A DNA stretch of 64,000 bases from NCBI RefSeq assembly GCF_905171765.1, contig NC_053397.1:8127677-8191676 (forward strand). The letters run 5' to 3'. The notes under the pieces are model-generated. The model did no database searches, was not told the origin of the DNA, and saw nothing but the letters and a program-made list of their open reading frames with translations. Both the position numbers and the translations under genes were made by a program. This DNA comes from Bufo bufo. Lineage: Eukaryota; Chordata; Amphibia; Anura; Bufonidae. Shown here in pieces: positions 44,212 through 55,600 of this stretch. Numbering within the stretch: the first letter of the stretch is position 1; each line of letters begins with the position of its first letter.

Positions 44212-45146
44212 ACTATAACTCCTGGACCGGTATAAACAGGGTGACTCTGCGAGGAAAAAGTGAGATGCTAGATATGTACTTAAATGAACTATTTCCTAGT
44301 TGCATCTGTTTCTGAGAATGCTGGATACAGGGCCGCCATTATCTATCCCACTAGGATCCTAGGCGGCCACCTACGGTGGATCACACTCATGGTCACCCAG
44401 CTTTCTCAGAAGCCGGGTGACAGAAGAAATAGTTTTTTTTTTTGTCCTTTTTAGAGGATGCTCCCTGCAGCCACCGTGTCCACCATGCCTGGTGCTGAAG
44501 ACTTCACCTGTTGGTGACATAATTTCCAGTGTCTGTACTGGTTAGCGGTGCTCCTGCCTGGGGACGGCGGATTAATGTATCGTCAGCACAAAGGTGGAAG
44601 CGAGACGGCAGCCGATTATTATGTACGCAACGCGGTGAAGAGCTGCAATGTCTTTAACATAAGTGACTAACAAGAGCCTCGCCTGTCACCAGCAAGGAGC
44701 GAGCGCTGCCAGGCCTGACGTACAGGCGCCACTCAGACACCAACCAGTTATTAGCAGGATGAACCGCCGCCATCCGAGCAGCTGCGAGACGCAGGATATT
44801 CACCCCAAAAAGAAGGGTCCCCCCCCAGAATAACAATCCCCAGCCATCAAGTTGTTCTATCTGTTTCTGGGAAAGCTGAGTGACCGCTCTTAGTACATCA
44901 CCCACCACAGGAGCAGTCACCCAGAGGTGTGGCTATAGTGGTGCAGAGGTAGCAATCACACCTGGGCCCCGGTGCCCGAGGGAGTCCAAGGGCCCTTCTG
45001 CCACACAAGACACCAGTATGATAAATAGTACAAGGTGGTGATGGGGGGCAAGGGTCTTACAGGTTTTGTTTTGGGGTCCAGGGGCTTCAAGATACCCCAG
45101 AGATGGACTATAGAGACATGTCAGAAGAGGGCACAGGTGGAGGCAT
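44212..45146. other. unassigned DNA with GAAAGCTGGGTGAC motifs
   Basis: No gene seen. The word GTCACCCAGCTTTC at 44392 and GGGAAAGCTGAGTGACCG near 44870 are copies of the dispersed motif that forms a perfect hairpin at 48206-48301. The segment 44930-45070 (TGGGCCCCGGTGCC) resembles a common interspersed repeat. Confidence 0.45.
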
Positions 45147-45290
45147 GAACTAGGGCAGTGGCCAGCATCTTCAGGCACTCCAACTACAACTCCCAGCATG
45201 CCCCATTCACTATTGTTGGACTTCTGAGAACAGCCAAGCAAGTGAGCATGCTGGGAGTTGTAATTTCACCACAGCTGTAGTGCTTCGCCA
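45147..45290. mobile_element. short foldback element, family M4
   Basis: ACTACAACTCCCAGCATGCC on the left is mirrored by GCATGCTGGGAGTTGTA on the right, with AGAACAGCCAAGCAAGTGA between. Diverged outer ends. Confidence 0.75.
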
Positions 45291-45528
45291 GAACATTTCT
45301 GCATCTGACGGCTCTTTCACTGAAATCGAGGCGCTTATTACAGTCCAGATCGTGTCAGTCGCACTCCGTAAATAAAATTGCTAGATTGGAGGGAGGGGGC
45401 GGGGGCGGGCAACGTGGCCCCTTCTCGCGATCAGAGGGTTCTTCTGACATTGCCCACTTCAAGTGACACAATTCATGTTTACCTTTACAACAATGTATCA
45501 GTGAATCAAAGCACAGGTTGCACTCTCT

Positions 45529-45545
45529 GCCAGCAGGTGGCGCTG
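45529..45545 (+). promoter_or_regulatory. CTCF-like motif, forward
   Basis: GCCAGCAGGTGGCGCTG is close to the published CTCF core (CCASYAGRKGGCRC). An isolated site outside the minisatellite, same orientation as the array at 49286. Binding is not shown. Confidence 0.5.
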
Positions 45546-46594
45546 TGATGCCCGCTGGCAGCAGACCTCAGCTCTCCAGTTGGTGCCAGCTATAGACGGA
45601 TGGATTGACCATCTCCATATATGAGGATGATCTCTATAAATAAGCGTCTTCTCAGTATTTTGTGCAACTTTTGGCCGCCATTCACGACAACAAACGGCGA
45701 ATCGTCGTTTTTAATGACCGAAGCCTTTAAACATCCAAAAACATCAAAAGTATCCAGAGCAGGGAGGATGGGGGTTATAGGCCCCCCGCGGAGGAGGCGA
45801 TCCCAAGACTACGCTAGGACTGGGCCCTCGGTGTCGATGTAATATTCGCAGCCGACGATTCCATTTTATGTTTTTTAAAAATGAAAGGATGAATTTGTTT
45901 TGTTTCTCCCGGTAGAGGTTTTTGATTATTTAATTACAGGCCTCATTGCCCCATCATTAAATTCAAAGAAGCAAATCTAATGCGAGCACTTAAATGTAAT
46001 GTCACTCATTAGTCTCTAATGAAGAGACGCCGCTCCCTAGAACAGCTGGAAATGGAGTGCACGTCCCCCCGACTCCGCTCAGAAGCGCAATGCATGCTGG
46101 GAATGGGAGGGGGGGCTGATGTTACATTGTTTCTTGCAATTAAGTATTATTGTAAAAGTCCCTGAGAGGAACTGCGGGTTATTAAGCCCCTGGGACCCCC
46201 TGTGATGTCACTAAGACCCCAGAGATGCAGCATTATCACTGATGATAGGACTGACCATTAGGGCAGCACCTGAGCGGCCATGGCCAGCGGGGGCCACACC
46301 TGCTTACTCAGGTAAAGGACTCCTTAAAGGGATTTTCCACAATATACATTTATGTCTTATGGCTCTAGTGGTTGGTCAGGGAATAATAACTCGAGCGCTT
46401 GACTGCCCTAAAGATTGGTAAGTGGCCCATTACCTGTAATAGTAAGGGGCCCCGTCTTTCCATTTATAATCACTATTTTCTGCAGCCACCCACCATGCAC
46501 TCCAGGGCTCGTTCACCTGGGAGGGTTTCTATGGTTATGTTCATCCTGAGCTTCCTGGACGGTAGCATCCAGTAGGGATGGACTTGGAAAGGAA
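45546..46594. other. unassigned DNA, possible conserved element
   Basis: No gene. The segment 45900-46020 (TTGATTATTTAATTACAGGC, CATTAAATTCAAAGAAGC, CACTCATTAGTCTCTAATG) has TAATTA-type homeodomain words and low CpG. It reads like a vertebrate conserved non-coding element, but this is only an impression. Confidence 0.4.
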
Positions 46595-47330
46595 GCAGGG
46601 GGGAATTTAAAGGGGTGTAAAGTGGTGGCATATCACTAGGATCGCTGGGGGTCCAGACTCTGACAATGAAGTACATACCGCACTGACTCAGCGCCGCGGC
46701 TCCCTGCACCCTGAGCACCTGACTGTGCCGAGAGGTGCAATGAACCGCATTAACTTAAAGGCTATGGACACCTTCGGGGATTTTTTTATGATTGCATTCT
46801 ACTCATTGTGAGCTAAAACTCATTTTTTATTAAACATATTGAGCCGTTCTGTCACAAAGGGTTAACAGTTTTTCTAACTGTGTGACTGGTACTTTCACTT
46901 TGTGCCGTCATCTAATAAACCTTATCTCTAAATTACTAAAAGGTCATAAACACCTATTAAAGCCACATAAGATAAGTACTGAGCTATAATGAGTCTTTAT
47001 AAGGTCAGAGATAAGGAGCCGTCAGCAGAGTGAAAATTCAGATCCTGCTACTAGAGAAACTCAAGGCTGCACAGAGACAGGGGTTCACAATTTTTAATAA
47101 AGAACAATTGAAAAATGATTTTTAGCTCACAATGAGTACAATGCAATAGTAAAAACTGCAGGTCCCTGCACAGTAAAGGTCGAGGTAACACTGTACAGTG
47201 AAGCAGTGGGTCTCTTTCATTTTCTGAATCGGTGGGGGCCCCAGAGGTCAGATCCCGACTGATCATAAAGTGGTGCCATATCCCAGTGATTTGCCAGCAC
47301 TTTCTAAGATGGAATGCCCCTTTAACTCCA
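46595..47330. repeat. nested interspersed repeats with internal inverted arms
   Basis: Outer parts (AAGTGGTGGCATATCACTAG at ~46620; AAGTGGTGCCATATCCCAGTG at ~47268) look like two pieces of one repeat. They are separated by a foldback: CTACTCATTGTGAGCTAAAA near 46800 has its inverse TTTTTAGCTCACAATGAGTA near 47117. No coding content. Confidence 0.6.
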
Positions 47331-47817
47331 TATTATTAGGAGTTATCTGCCTGTAGGAAGCTGACTAAATGATGACTGTAAGTTGTTGTCACCCATGTAG
47401 CTCCCTTAGGTGGGGTCCTGTAGGTTTCCTCGTAATCCTCTGCATTAGCACCCCTCCCCCTTCCCCTTCAGGGGTGATTGACAGTGGGTCATGCGCCGGT
47501 TATTTGGAGCAATTCCACCAAATGTATTAATATGACACCAAGTTACGGATTACGGATCAATATGTCACCGGGTATGACGAGGACCAATGTGTTGATGCTG
47601 TAGCTGCACAGATGTGAGAGATCCATCAAACCCGACGTCACGAGCTGGAGATGTCACAGGGGTGATAATAAGAGCGGATATAACGATCATCTGATTATGA
47701 ACAATGAATCATAACACAGTTACAATGTTGCAGTGGGCATGCAGGATCTATACAATGTATCAATGCAGGGGGCAGCGACGGACAAGCTGATTACCCCCAG
47801 AAATAAAATACCAGGTA
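47331..47817. other. unassigned DNA, no gene seen
   Basis: Single-copy-looking sequence with no domain or element ends. Confidence 0.5.
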
Positions 47818-48175
47818 AGGCTACTTTCACACTGGCGTTTTGGCTTTCCGTTTGTGAGATCTGTCCAGGGCTCCCACACGCGGTCCAAAATGGATCAGCT
47901 GCGATGCGATGCGATGTGGTGCGGAGCAAGACGGATCCGTCCTGGCACACAATGCAAGTCAATGGGGACAGATCCGTTTTCTCTGACACAATAGACAACG
48001 GATCCGTCCCCCATTGAAACTTTCAGTGGTGTTCAAGACGGATCCGTTATGACTATAGAAGACATAATACAACCGGATCCGTTCATGACGGATGCATGCG
48101 GTTGTATTATGGTAACGGAAGCGTTTTTGCAGATACATGACGGATCCGCAAAAAACGTTAGTGGGAAAGTAGCCT
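47818..48175. mobile_element. foldback/MITE-like element, family M1
   Basis: Starts AGGCTACTTTCACACTGGCG and ends with the inverse GTTAGTGGGAAAGTAGCCT. It contains several GACGGATCCGT palindromes and GAT/GCGAT short repeats. Confidence 0.88.
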
Positions 48176-48205
48176 ACCTAAATGTGTCCCATACTCCACC
48201 TGCCA

Positions 48206-48301
48206 TTTAGTTCTGTCTGTTTATGGGAAAGCTGGGTGACATTCCCCGCAGGATATGCCATTGACCGCCACCCAGCTTTCCCATAAACAGATAGAACTAA
48301 A
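48206..48301. repeat. near-perfect hairpin with GGGAAAGCTGGGTG arms
   Basis: The left arm (48206-48238, TTTAGTTCTGTCTGTTTATG then GGAAAGCTGGGTG) and right arm (48269-48301) are complementary over about 33 bases with one or two mismatches, separated by 30 bases. The arm core recurs at several other places in the window. Confidence 0.9.
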
Positions 48302-48469
48302 GGCTCTTAGCAGAAATCCCCTTTATTGGAGCTCAGCCTACGTGCGGCAGCGTCCTGATAATCTTATTTTCCTCGCTGTATTGTATAATCATTCTGTCCT
48401 TGCTGTAATGGAAATCCTCTGATTTCCTGCTGAGCTTGTGCTTATCCACAGAGGCCAATCTAAATGGGC

Positions 48470-48870
48470 AGAGCTGCAGAGTAAAGCATGGGGGAGGGAC
48501 AGCAGCTCAAGCTTCTGATGAGATAGGAGGTAGTTTGCAGATTGCCACAGCCTTCAACAGACAATGCAACTAGCTGGAGTCACTGATCACAGTTGTGCTG
48601 TAGTGGAGTAGAGCTGCAGTGTAAAGCATGGGGAGGAACAACGAAGCAGCCATATGCCTTTTAGTACACAGAGGTTGGATTGTAGATTACCACAGGCTCC
48701 AATAGACAATGCCGACTAGCTGGAATCTCTGATCATGGCTGTGACCTAATGGAGTAATCTTGCAGTGTAAAGCATGGAGGAGAAAGAGCATGGCAGGCCT
48801 CAAGGCAGATTTTTATAGACAACCTAAGGCTCCAATGGACAATGCAGCTGGGCTAGAGCTCTGCCCTTAT
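48470..48870. repeat. degenerate ~130-bp tandem repeat
   Basis: Three diverged units share GAGCTGCAG(A/T)GTAAAGCATGG followed by GATTGCCACAG..TC(C)AA.AGACAATGC and CTAGCTGGA.TC.CTGATCA. No gene seen. Confidence 0.7.
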
Positions 48871-49285
48871 GTCAGCAGGTACTGAAGAATACAAAAAGCA
48901 AGTGTCACCCTGAGGTAAAGACAAATGTAAGTCTGCTTCTCCAGATCATCTCCTGAGTTTATATCACAAGTCGCGAGGTCAGAAATGCGCCATTAATTCA
49001 CACAGAACGCCGCGTCCCAAGTAATATGAGTTTATTAAAACCCGCCACTTATTGCCAGCAGCCATTTAAAGGAATCGAGCATGTGGCTATAAATCAATGT
49101 GAATAGTAAATTAAATTAAATCACAGAAGCGCGGGGATTCCGGCGAAGCTTCCAAGACGCTGATCCTCAGAAGATACGCGATTCTGAAGGAAATATCTAC
49201 CCTAACATCATGTGCCTACTCGACAAACCAGAATGTACTAAACCACCGCACCCTCACTGTGCCAATCAAACGTTAAAAGGGACTT
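48871..49285. other. unassigned DNA, possible conserved element
   Basis: 48970-49130 is AT-rich with words such as GAGTTTATTAAAACCCGCC and AAATTAAATTAAATCAC. No gene. Confidence 0.4.
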
Positions 49286-50970
49286 AGTCGCTAGGTGGCG
49301 CTGCGTCTTCTTGTTTATTGATCCCTGAAACAGGAACATGACCACTAGGTGGCGCTGTCTCTCATTGTGAATTGATCTCTGAAACTGGAACATGACCACT
49401 AGGTGGCGCTGTGTCTTACTGTTAATTCTGCGTCTTATTGTTAGTAGATCACTTAAACAGGAGCCTGACCACTAGGCGGTGCTGCGTCCTATTGTTGCTT
49501 GATCACTTAAACAAGAACATGACCACTAGGTGGCGCTGCATCTTATTGTTAATTGATCCCTGAAACAGGAACATGACCACTAGGTGGCGCTGTGCTTTAA
49601 TACTCTATTACTTTATTACTGAAACAGGAACATGACCACTAGCTGGTGCTGTTCTTTAATACTCTATTACTTTATTACTGAAACAGGAACATGACCACTA
49701 GGTGGCGCTGCATCTTATTGTTAATTGATCTCTGAAACAGGAACATGACCACTAGGTGGCAATGTGCTTTAATGTTACTTTATTACTGAAACAGAAACAT
49801 GACCGCTAGGTGGTGCTGTTCTTTAATACTCTATTACTTTATTACTGAAACAAGAACATGACCACTAGGTGGCGATGCGTCTTACTGTTAATTCTGCATC
49901 TTATTGTTATTAGATCACTTAAACAGGAGCCTGACCACTAGGTGGCGCTATATTTTATTAATAATTGATCCCTGAAACAGGAACATGACCACTAGGTGGT
50001 GCTGTTCTTTAATACTTTATTACTTTATTACTGAAACAAGAACATGGCCACTAGGTGGCGCTGCATCTTATTGTTAATTGATCCCTGAAACAGGAACATG
50101 ACCACTAGGTGGCGCTGCATCTTATTGTTAATTGATCTCTGAAACAGGAACATGACCACTAGGTGGCGCTGTGCTTTAATGTTACTTTATTACTGAAACA
50201 GGAACATGACCACTAGGTGGCGCTGCATCTTATTGTTATATGATCTCTGAAACAGGAACATGACCACTAGGTGGCAATGTGCTTTAATGTTACTTTATTA
50301 CTGAAACAGGAACATGACCACTAGGTGGTGCTGTTCTTTAATACTCTATTACTTTATTACTGAAACAGGAACATGACCACTAGGTGGCGCTGCATCTTAT
50401 TGTTAATTGATCTCTGAAACAGGAACATGACCACTAGGTGGCAATGCGCTTTAATGTTACTTTATTACTGAAACAGAAACATGACCACTAGGTGGTGCTG
50501 TTCTTTAATACTCTATTACTTTATTACTGAAACAAGAACATGACCACTAGGTGGCGATGCGTCTTACTGTTAATTCTGCATCTTATTGTTATTAGATCAC
50601 TTAAACAGGAGCCTGACCACTAGGTGGCGCTGCATTTTAATATTAATTGATCCCTGAAACAGGAACATGACCACTAGGTGGTGCTGTTCTTTAATACTCT
50701 ATTACTTTATTACTGAAACAAGAACATGACCACTAGGTGGCGCTGCATCTTATTGTTAATTGATCTCTGAAACAGGAACATGACCACTAGGTGGCAATGT
50801 GCTTTAATGTTACTTTATTACTGAAACAAGAACATGACCTCTAGGTGGCGCTGCATCTTATTGTTAATTGATCCCTGAAACAGGAACATGACCACTAGGT
50901 AGTGCTGTTCTTTAATACTCTATTACTTTATTACTGAAACAAGAACATGACCACTAGGTGGCGCTATGTC
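49286..50970 (+). repeat. ~54-60-bp minisatellite carrying CTCF-like motifs
   Basis: About 30 units (CTGAAACAGGAACATGACCA then CTAGGTGGCGCTGCATCTTA and TTGTTAATTGATC), with spacer variants ending TTTAATACTCTATTAC. Each unit includes TGACCACTAGGTGGCGCTG, close to the long CTCF consensus. I count 30 motif positions, all on the plus strand, about 16 keeping the full GGCGCT. The rest have GGTGCT, GGCAAT or GGCGAT. Spacing is mostly 53-60 bp with some intervals near 73. No coding content. Confidence 0.95.
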
Positions 50971-51957
50971 TTTAAATATTAACAGCAAGTATACAGTATT
51001 TGAGGAGAACCAGGTGGCTCAGGATGAACAGGGCTGTAAATCCCTTCCAGATATGGAAGAATAGAGATGGAGCAGATGCTATGCAATAAGAGATGACTGA
51101 ATAATGCTGCGTCGGTGGTTGCCGTCTATAGGCGGTGCTGTGTACTGGAACACATACAGTGTATACAGTCACCTGTCTGATTACATTGATGTGACTTCGA
51201 TGTCACCTTCCGCTCTTGTTTTCGGTTCTAGGTGAAGCTGTATTTAGTGACAGATCTCAGGAGCTTCGTGTCCATCACTGTCCACCTGCGGCTCACAATT
51301 TCCAAAGTAAGGATCACGTGGACTCGCTGACATCGGCCACCCCACCCCCCCCCCCCCCCTCCACATGTGTACTCAACCCTGGACCAAACAGTCAGCATCA
51401 GACCTGACCCAACCCTAAGGGGTTAACAGGGATCACTTAGAAATGTGATACAAAATAACAACGATGATGGAGAAAGGTGAGCAATTAACTCAGCTAAGCT
51501 CTGAGACGCAGGATCTCTGGGGCCCCGTAACCAATGGAGTCGTCCCTCGGGGCCACACATGGAGGTTTATTATTAACCTTCTGCGGTGCTGTTTATTAAA
51601 GAGAGGTGACAATGTGATCACGAGAGGTGGGGGAGGGTCAGGAAATGGAGAGTAAGGTTTCTGGGGGTCAGGGATCAGGGGCCCAGGTGTCATGGGTAGG
51701 TCAGATATTGGGGGGGGTCATCAGATTTAACCCTCTCCATTGAGAACGGTGAAATCCGCAACACAAGAGAAATCTCCGGCATAAATGGACATGCTGCAGA
51801 TTTCAGATCCGCAATAACCGCAGCTTTTCTGCTGCATTTATCTTTTCACAGCTTGTGGATGAGAATTCTGAAAAGCTCATCCACTTTGCCGATTCTGCGC
51901 GACGTTGCGGATTTGCCGCGCGTCAATCTGCGGCTATTCAGTCATGTGTGACCCTGG
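50971..51957. other. unassigned DNA, no gene seen
   Basis: Contains a poly(C) run (about 51344-51358). No recognisable domain or element ends. Confidence 0.5.
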
Positions 51958-51961
51958 CCTT

Positions 51962-52259
51962 AAAGCTACGTGCCCACGACCGCGCCGTGTTTTGCAGTCA
52001 TTAAATTGCGGATCCACAAAACACAGATGTCGCTCATGTGCGTTCCTCAATTTGCGGAACGCGATGGGCCGCCCATTATAAAAGCGGAAAAAGAATAGGA
52101 CATGTTCTATTGGGGTTTTTTTTGCGGGGCCTCGGAACAGAGCAACAGACGCGAACAGAACACGGAGTGCTGTCTGCATCTTCTGCAGTCCCATTGAAGC
52201 GAATGGCATTTTTTACGGCTCAGATGCGGACCAAAACAATGGTCGCGTGCATGAGGCCT
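51962..52259. mobile_element. foldback/MITE-like element, family M2
   Basis: AAGCTACGTGCCCACGACCG at the left (diverged) and GGTCGCGTGCATGAGGCCTT at the right. Interior has ATAGGACATGTTCTAT and TTGCGGAACGCGATGGGC as in other M2 copies. Confidence 0.8.
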
Positions 52260-52260
52260 T

Positions 52261-52749
52261 GGGCCCCTTTTACACGAGCGTGACGGATTAGGTCCAGGTG
52301 CGTTCAGGGTGCGTTCAGTGAAACTCGCACCATTTTGCAAGCAAGTTCAGTCTGTTTTGTCTGTGATTGCGTTCAGTTGTTCAGTTTTTTCCGCGCGGGT
52401 GCGATGCGTTTTGATGCGTTTTTCACATGCGTGATAAAAAACTGAAGGTTTAAAAACAACGTCTCCTAGCAACCATCAGTGAAAAACGCATCCCATCCGC
52501 ACTTGCTTGCGAATGCGATGCATTTTTTCCCGCAGCCCCATTCACTTCTATGGGGCCTGCGTTGCGTGAAAAACACAGAATATAGAGCATGCTGCGATTT
52601 TCACACAACGCACAAGTGATGCGTGAAAATCACCGCTCGTGTGCACAGCCCCATAGAAATGAATGGGTCCGTATTCAGTGCGGGTGCAATGCATTCGCAT
52701 CACGCATTTCTCCCGCGTGGAAAACTCGCTCGTGTGAAAGAGGCCTTAG
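52261..52749. mobile_element. foldback/MITE-like element, family M3
   Basis: Left CCTTTTACACGAGCGTGACGG, right CTCGCTCGTGTGAAAGAGGCC. Abuts the M2 element to its left. The interior has dyads around CATTCACTTCTATGGGGC and CCCATAGAAATGAATGGG. Confidence 0.82.
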
Positions 52750-52806
52750 GGTGCGGACACACATTAAAAAACATGCAGACCTTAACAATCATTTGAAATC
52801 CGCTCT

Positions 52807-53258
52807 AAGGCCCCATGCACACGACAGTATTTTTTCACGGTCCGCAAAACGGGGTTCCGTTGTTCTGTGATCCGTGTCCGTTTTTTTTTCCATGTGTCTT
52901 CCTTGATTTTTGGAGGATCACCAGACAAGAAAAGTGAAAAAAAAAACTAAGTCAAGTTTGCCTTGAAAATGATAGGAAAAAAACGGACACGAATCACGGA
53001 CGCGGATGACAATCTTGTGTGCCTCCGTGTTTTTTCACGGACCCATTGACTTGAATGGGTCCGCGAACCGTTGTCCGTCAAAAAAATAGGACAGGTTATA
53101 TTTTTTTGCAGGGCCACGGAACGGAGCAACGGATGTGGACAGCACACGGAGTGCTGTGCGCATCTTTTGCGGCCCCATTGAAGTGAATTGGTCCTCATCC
53201 AAGCCGCCAAAACTGCGGCTCGGATGCGGACCAAAACAACGGCCGTGTGCATGAGGCC
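52807..53258. mobile_element. foldback/MITE-like element, family M2
   Basis: Left AAGGCCCCATGCACACGACA, right CGGCCGTGTGCATGAGGCC. Third of three foldback elements packed within 1.3 kb. Confidence 0.82.
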
Positions 53259-54075
53259 AAATGCAGAGAAATTGAAGGATATATAATGCAGTACGTTTTT
53301 CCGCATTCGCCACGCCTATAATGATGATTTGGATCGTTGTCGGATGCTGGGATTTGCATACGTTCATCCCTCGGTTAATCATCTCCCGTGTGGCGGTTTT
53401 CATTGTGTTATAAGACGGGTAAATTTTAAGGAAGCTTTAACTTAATCCCCCGGGGCCTGAGACTCATGAGCCGCGCTGATCAGCTGGAGGACGACACTTG
53501 GCGAAAGACCCGGAGAGCGTAATCTGTGCTCAGCTAATTGTGAGCCTGACGCCCGGGCGCCCCAGCAGATGGCAGCTTCATCCCTCTTGTGCTGTGTCAT
53601 CCTGGTTACATTGTATCTCCTTTCATTCATTGGCTTCCTACAAACACCAGCTTCTTCTTGGGTTGCGTTCACATTGGCGCCATTTTCACGTGCACTATTA
53701 TATGGGAGTGGCGAAGCATAGCCGATGGAATTTCTTCCACTCATTGATGAGGACGGAGGGACGCGCGCCATTTATTTCTTCTTAACACTGCAGTCAATGA
53801 GAAATTCTGCTGGAGTAGCGCTAATCTGAACAGAGACTGAGCCAGGGCGCCGTCTGCAGAGGATCCTGGCAGTGCCATCCATATCATGTGATGTGGCTGA
53901 AGTCCGAAGTCTGTTCATATTTGGGTTGTGATGTCACAGAAACCCTGACACGGTGCCGGATCCATCACGCAATGGACACCAATGGCGCCCTACCGACCCC
54001 ACTGACTTATAATGGGATCTGCTGGGGTTCTGCCTACCAGTGAACACATCCGTCTTAAAGGTGATGTGCCTTCTA
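53259..54075. other. unassigned DNA, no gene seen
   Basis: No recognisable gene, array or element ends. Confidence 0.5.
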
Positions 54076-54415
54076 TGTTTATATAGGGAATCAACAAGGT
54101 AAAGGAGGAGAGAATATTTAAAAGAAGAAAAACTGCTACAAGAGGACATAGTGTTAAATTAGAGGGGCAAAGGTTTAAAGGTAATATAAGGAAGTATTAC
54201 TTTACTGAGAGAGTAGTGGATGCATGGAATAGCCTTCCTGCAGAAGTGGTAGCTGCAAATACAGTGAAGGGGTTTAAGCATGCATGGGATAGGCATAAGG
54301 CCATCCTTCATATAAGATAGGGCCAGGGGCTATCCATAGTACTCAGTATATTAGGCAGACTGGATGGGCCAAATGGTTCTTATCTGCCGACACATTCTAG
54401 GTTTCTATGATGTCC
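54076..54415 (+). pseudogene. CR1-type LINE, 3' end fragment
   Basis: An open C-terminal frame ends at TAG 54318-54320. It includes TRGHSVKLEGQRFKGN, then FTERVVDAWNSLPAEVV and FKHAWDRHKAI, the typical C-terminus of CR1-like ORF2 proteins. The 3' UTR (GGATGGGCCAAATGGTTCTT, then ATCTGCCGACACATTCTAGG) follows to about 54413. 5'-truncated as usual for LINEs. A minus-strand relative is at 57178-57318. Confidence 0.85.
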
Positions 54416-54525
54416 CACAAAAAATATTCTACAGTTTACAAACCAGCAACTGGATCTGAATACTTTTGTAATTGCATGTAATTAAGAATTTAGTATACCG
54501 AGTGAATTATTCACTAACATGTATC

Positions 54526-54548
54526 AGCACAGCGCCACCTGCTGTTTA
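54526..54548 (-). promoter_or_regulatory. CTCF-like motif, reverse
   Basis: CAGCGCCACCTGCTG is the reverse complement of CAGCAGGTGGCGCTG, a CTCF-like core. It faces the forward-oriented array at 49286-50970, i.e. a convergent arrangement. Binding not shown. Confidence 0.45.
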
Positions 54549-54624
54549 TTCCTTTTCTTATTTCTTTGTCCTGCTCACTGAGATGGCCGCACATGCTCAG
54601 TTTCATCCTTCAACTGCCTCCTAA

Positions 54625-55600
54625 GCTGTGATAGGGTGAGAGATACAGAAGAAAGACACACCCCCTGAGCTGTGATAGTGAGAGATACAGAAGACAGACA
54701 CGCCCCCTGAGCTGAAGAAGAAAAGACACACCCCCTGAGCTGTGATAGGGTGAGAGATACAGAAGAAAGAAACTCCCCCTGAGCTGAAGCAGAAAAGACA
54801 CACCCCCTGAGCTGTGATAGTGAGAGAGATACAGAAGAAAGACACGCCCCCTGAGCTGCAGCAGAAAAGACACGCCCCCTGAGCTTTGATAGTGAGAGAG
54901 ATATAGAAGAAAGACACGCCCCCTGAGCTGTAGCAGAAAAGACACGCCCCCTGAGCTGTGATAGTGAGAGCGATACAGAAGAAAGACACGCCCCCTGAGC
55001 TGTAGCAGAAGAGAAACACCCCCTGAGCTGAAGCAAAAAAGACACACCCACTGAGCTGTGATAGTGAGAGATACAGAAGAAAGACACGCCCCCTGAGCTG
55101 TAGCAGAAAAGACACGCCCCCTGAGCTGTGATAGTGAGAGCGATACAGAAGAAAGACACGCCCCCTGAGCTGTAGCAGAAGAGAAACACCCCCTGAGCTG
55201 AAGCAGAAAAGACACACCCACTGAGCTGTGATAGTGAGAGATACAGAAGAAAGACACGCCCCCTGAGCTGAAGCAGAAAAGACACGCCCCCTGAGCTTTG
55301 ATAGTGAGAGAGATACAGAAGAAAGACACGCCCCCTGAGCTGTAGCAGAAGAGACACGCCCCCTGAGCTGTGATAGTGAGAGAGATACAGAAGAAAGACA
55401 CGCCCCCTGAGCTGTAGCAGAAGAGACACGCCCCCTGAGCTGTGATAGTGAGAGAGATACAGAAGAAAGACACGCCCCCTGAGCTGCAGCAGAAGAGACA
55501 CGCCCCCTGAGCTGTGATAGTGAGAGAGATACAGAAGAAAGACACGCCCCCTGAGCTGCAGCAGAAAAGACACGCCCCCTGCGAAAGGACACTCCCCCTG
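54625..55600. repeat. ~72-bp minisatellite with GC/CACCC boxes
   Basis: About 13 units built from GCTGTGATAGTGAGAGAGAT, ACAGAAGAAAGACACGCCCC and CTGAGCTGCAGCAGAAAAGA. Each unit has two CACGCCCCCTGAGCT words. Some units lack one half. Long minus-strand frames (up to 376 codons) are artefacts of a period divisible by three. Confidence 0.95.

Noticed and set aside
49286..50970. CTCF-like array as a SINE cluster
   Set aside because: Units are head-to-tail with constant spacing and no tails or target duplications, so a minisatellite explains it better.
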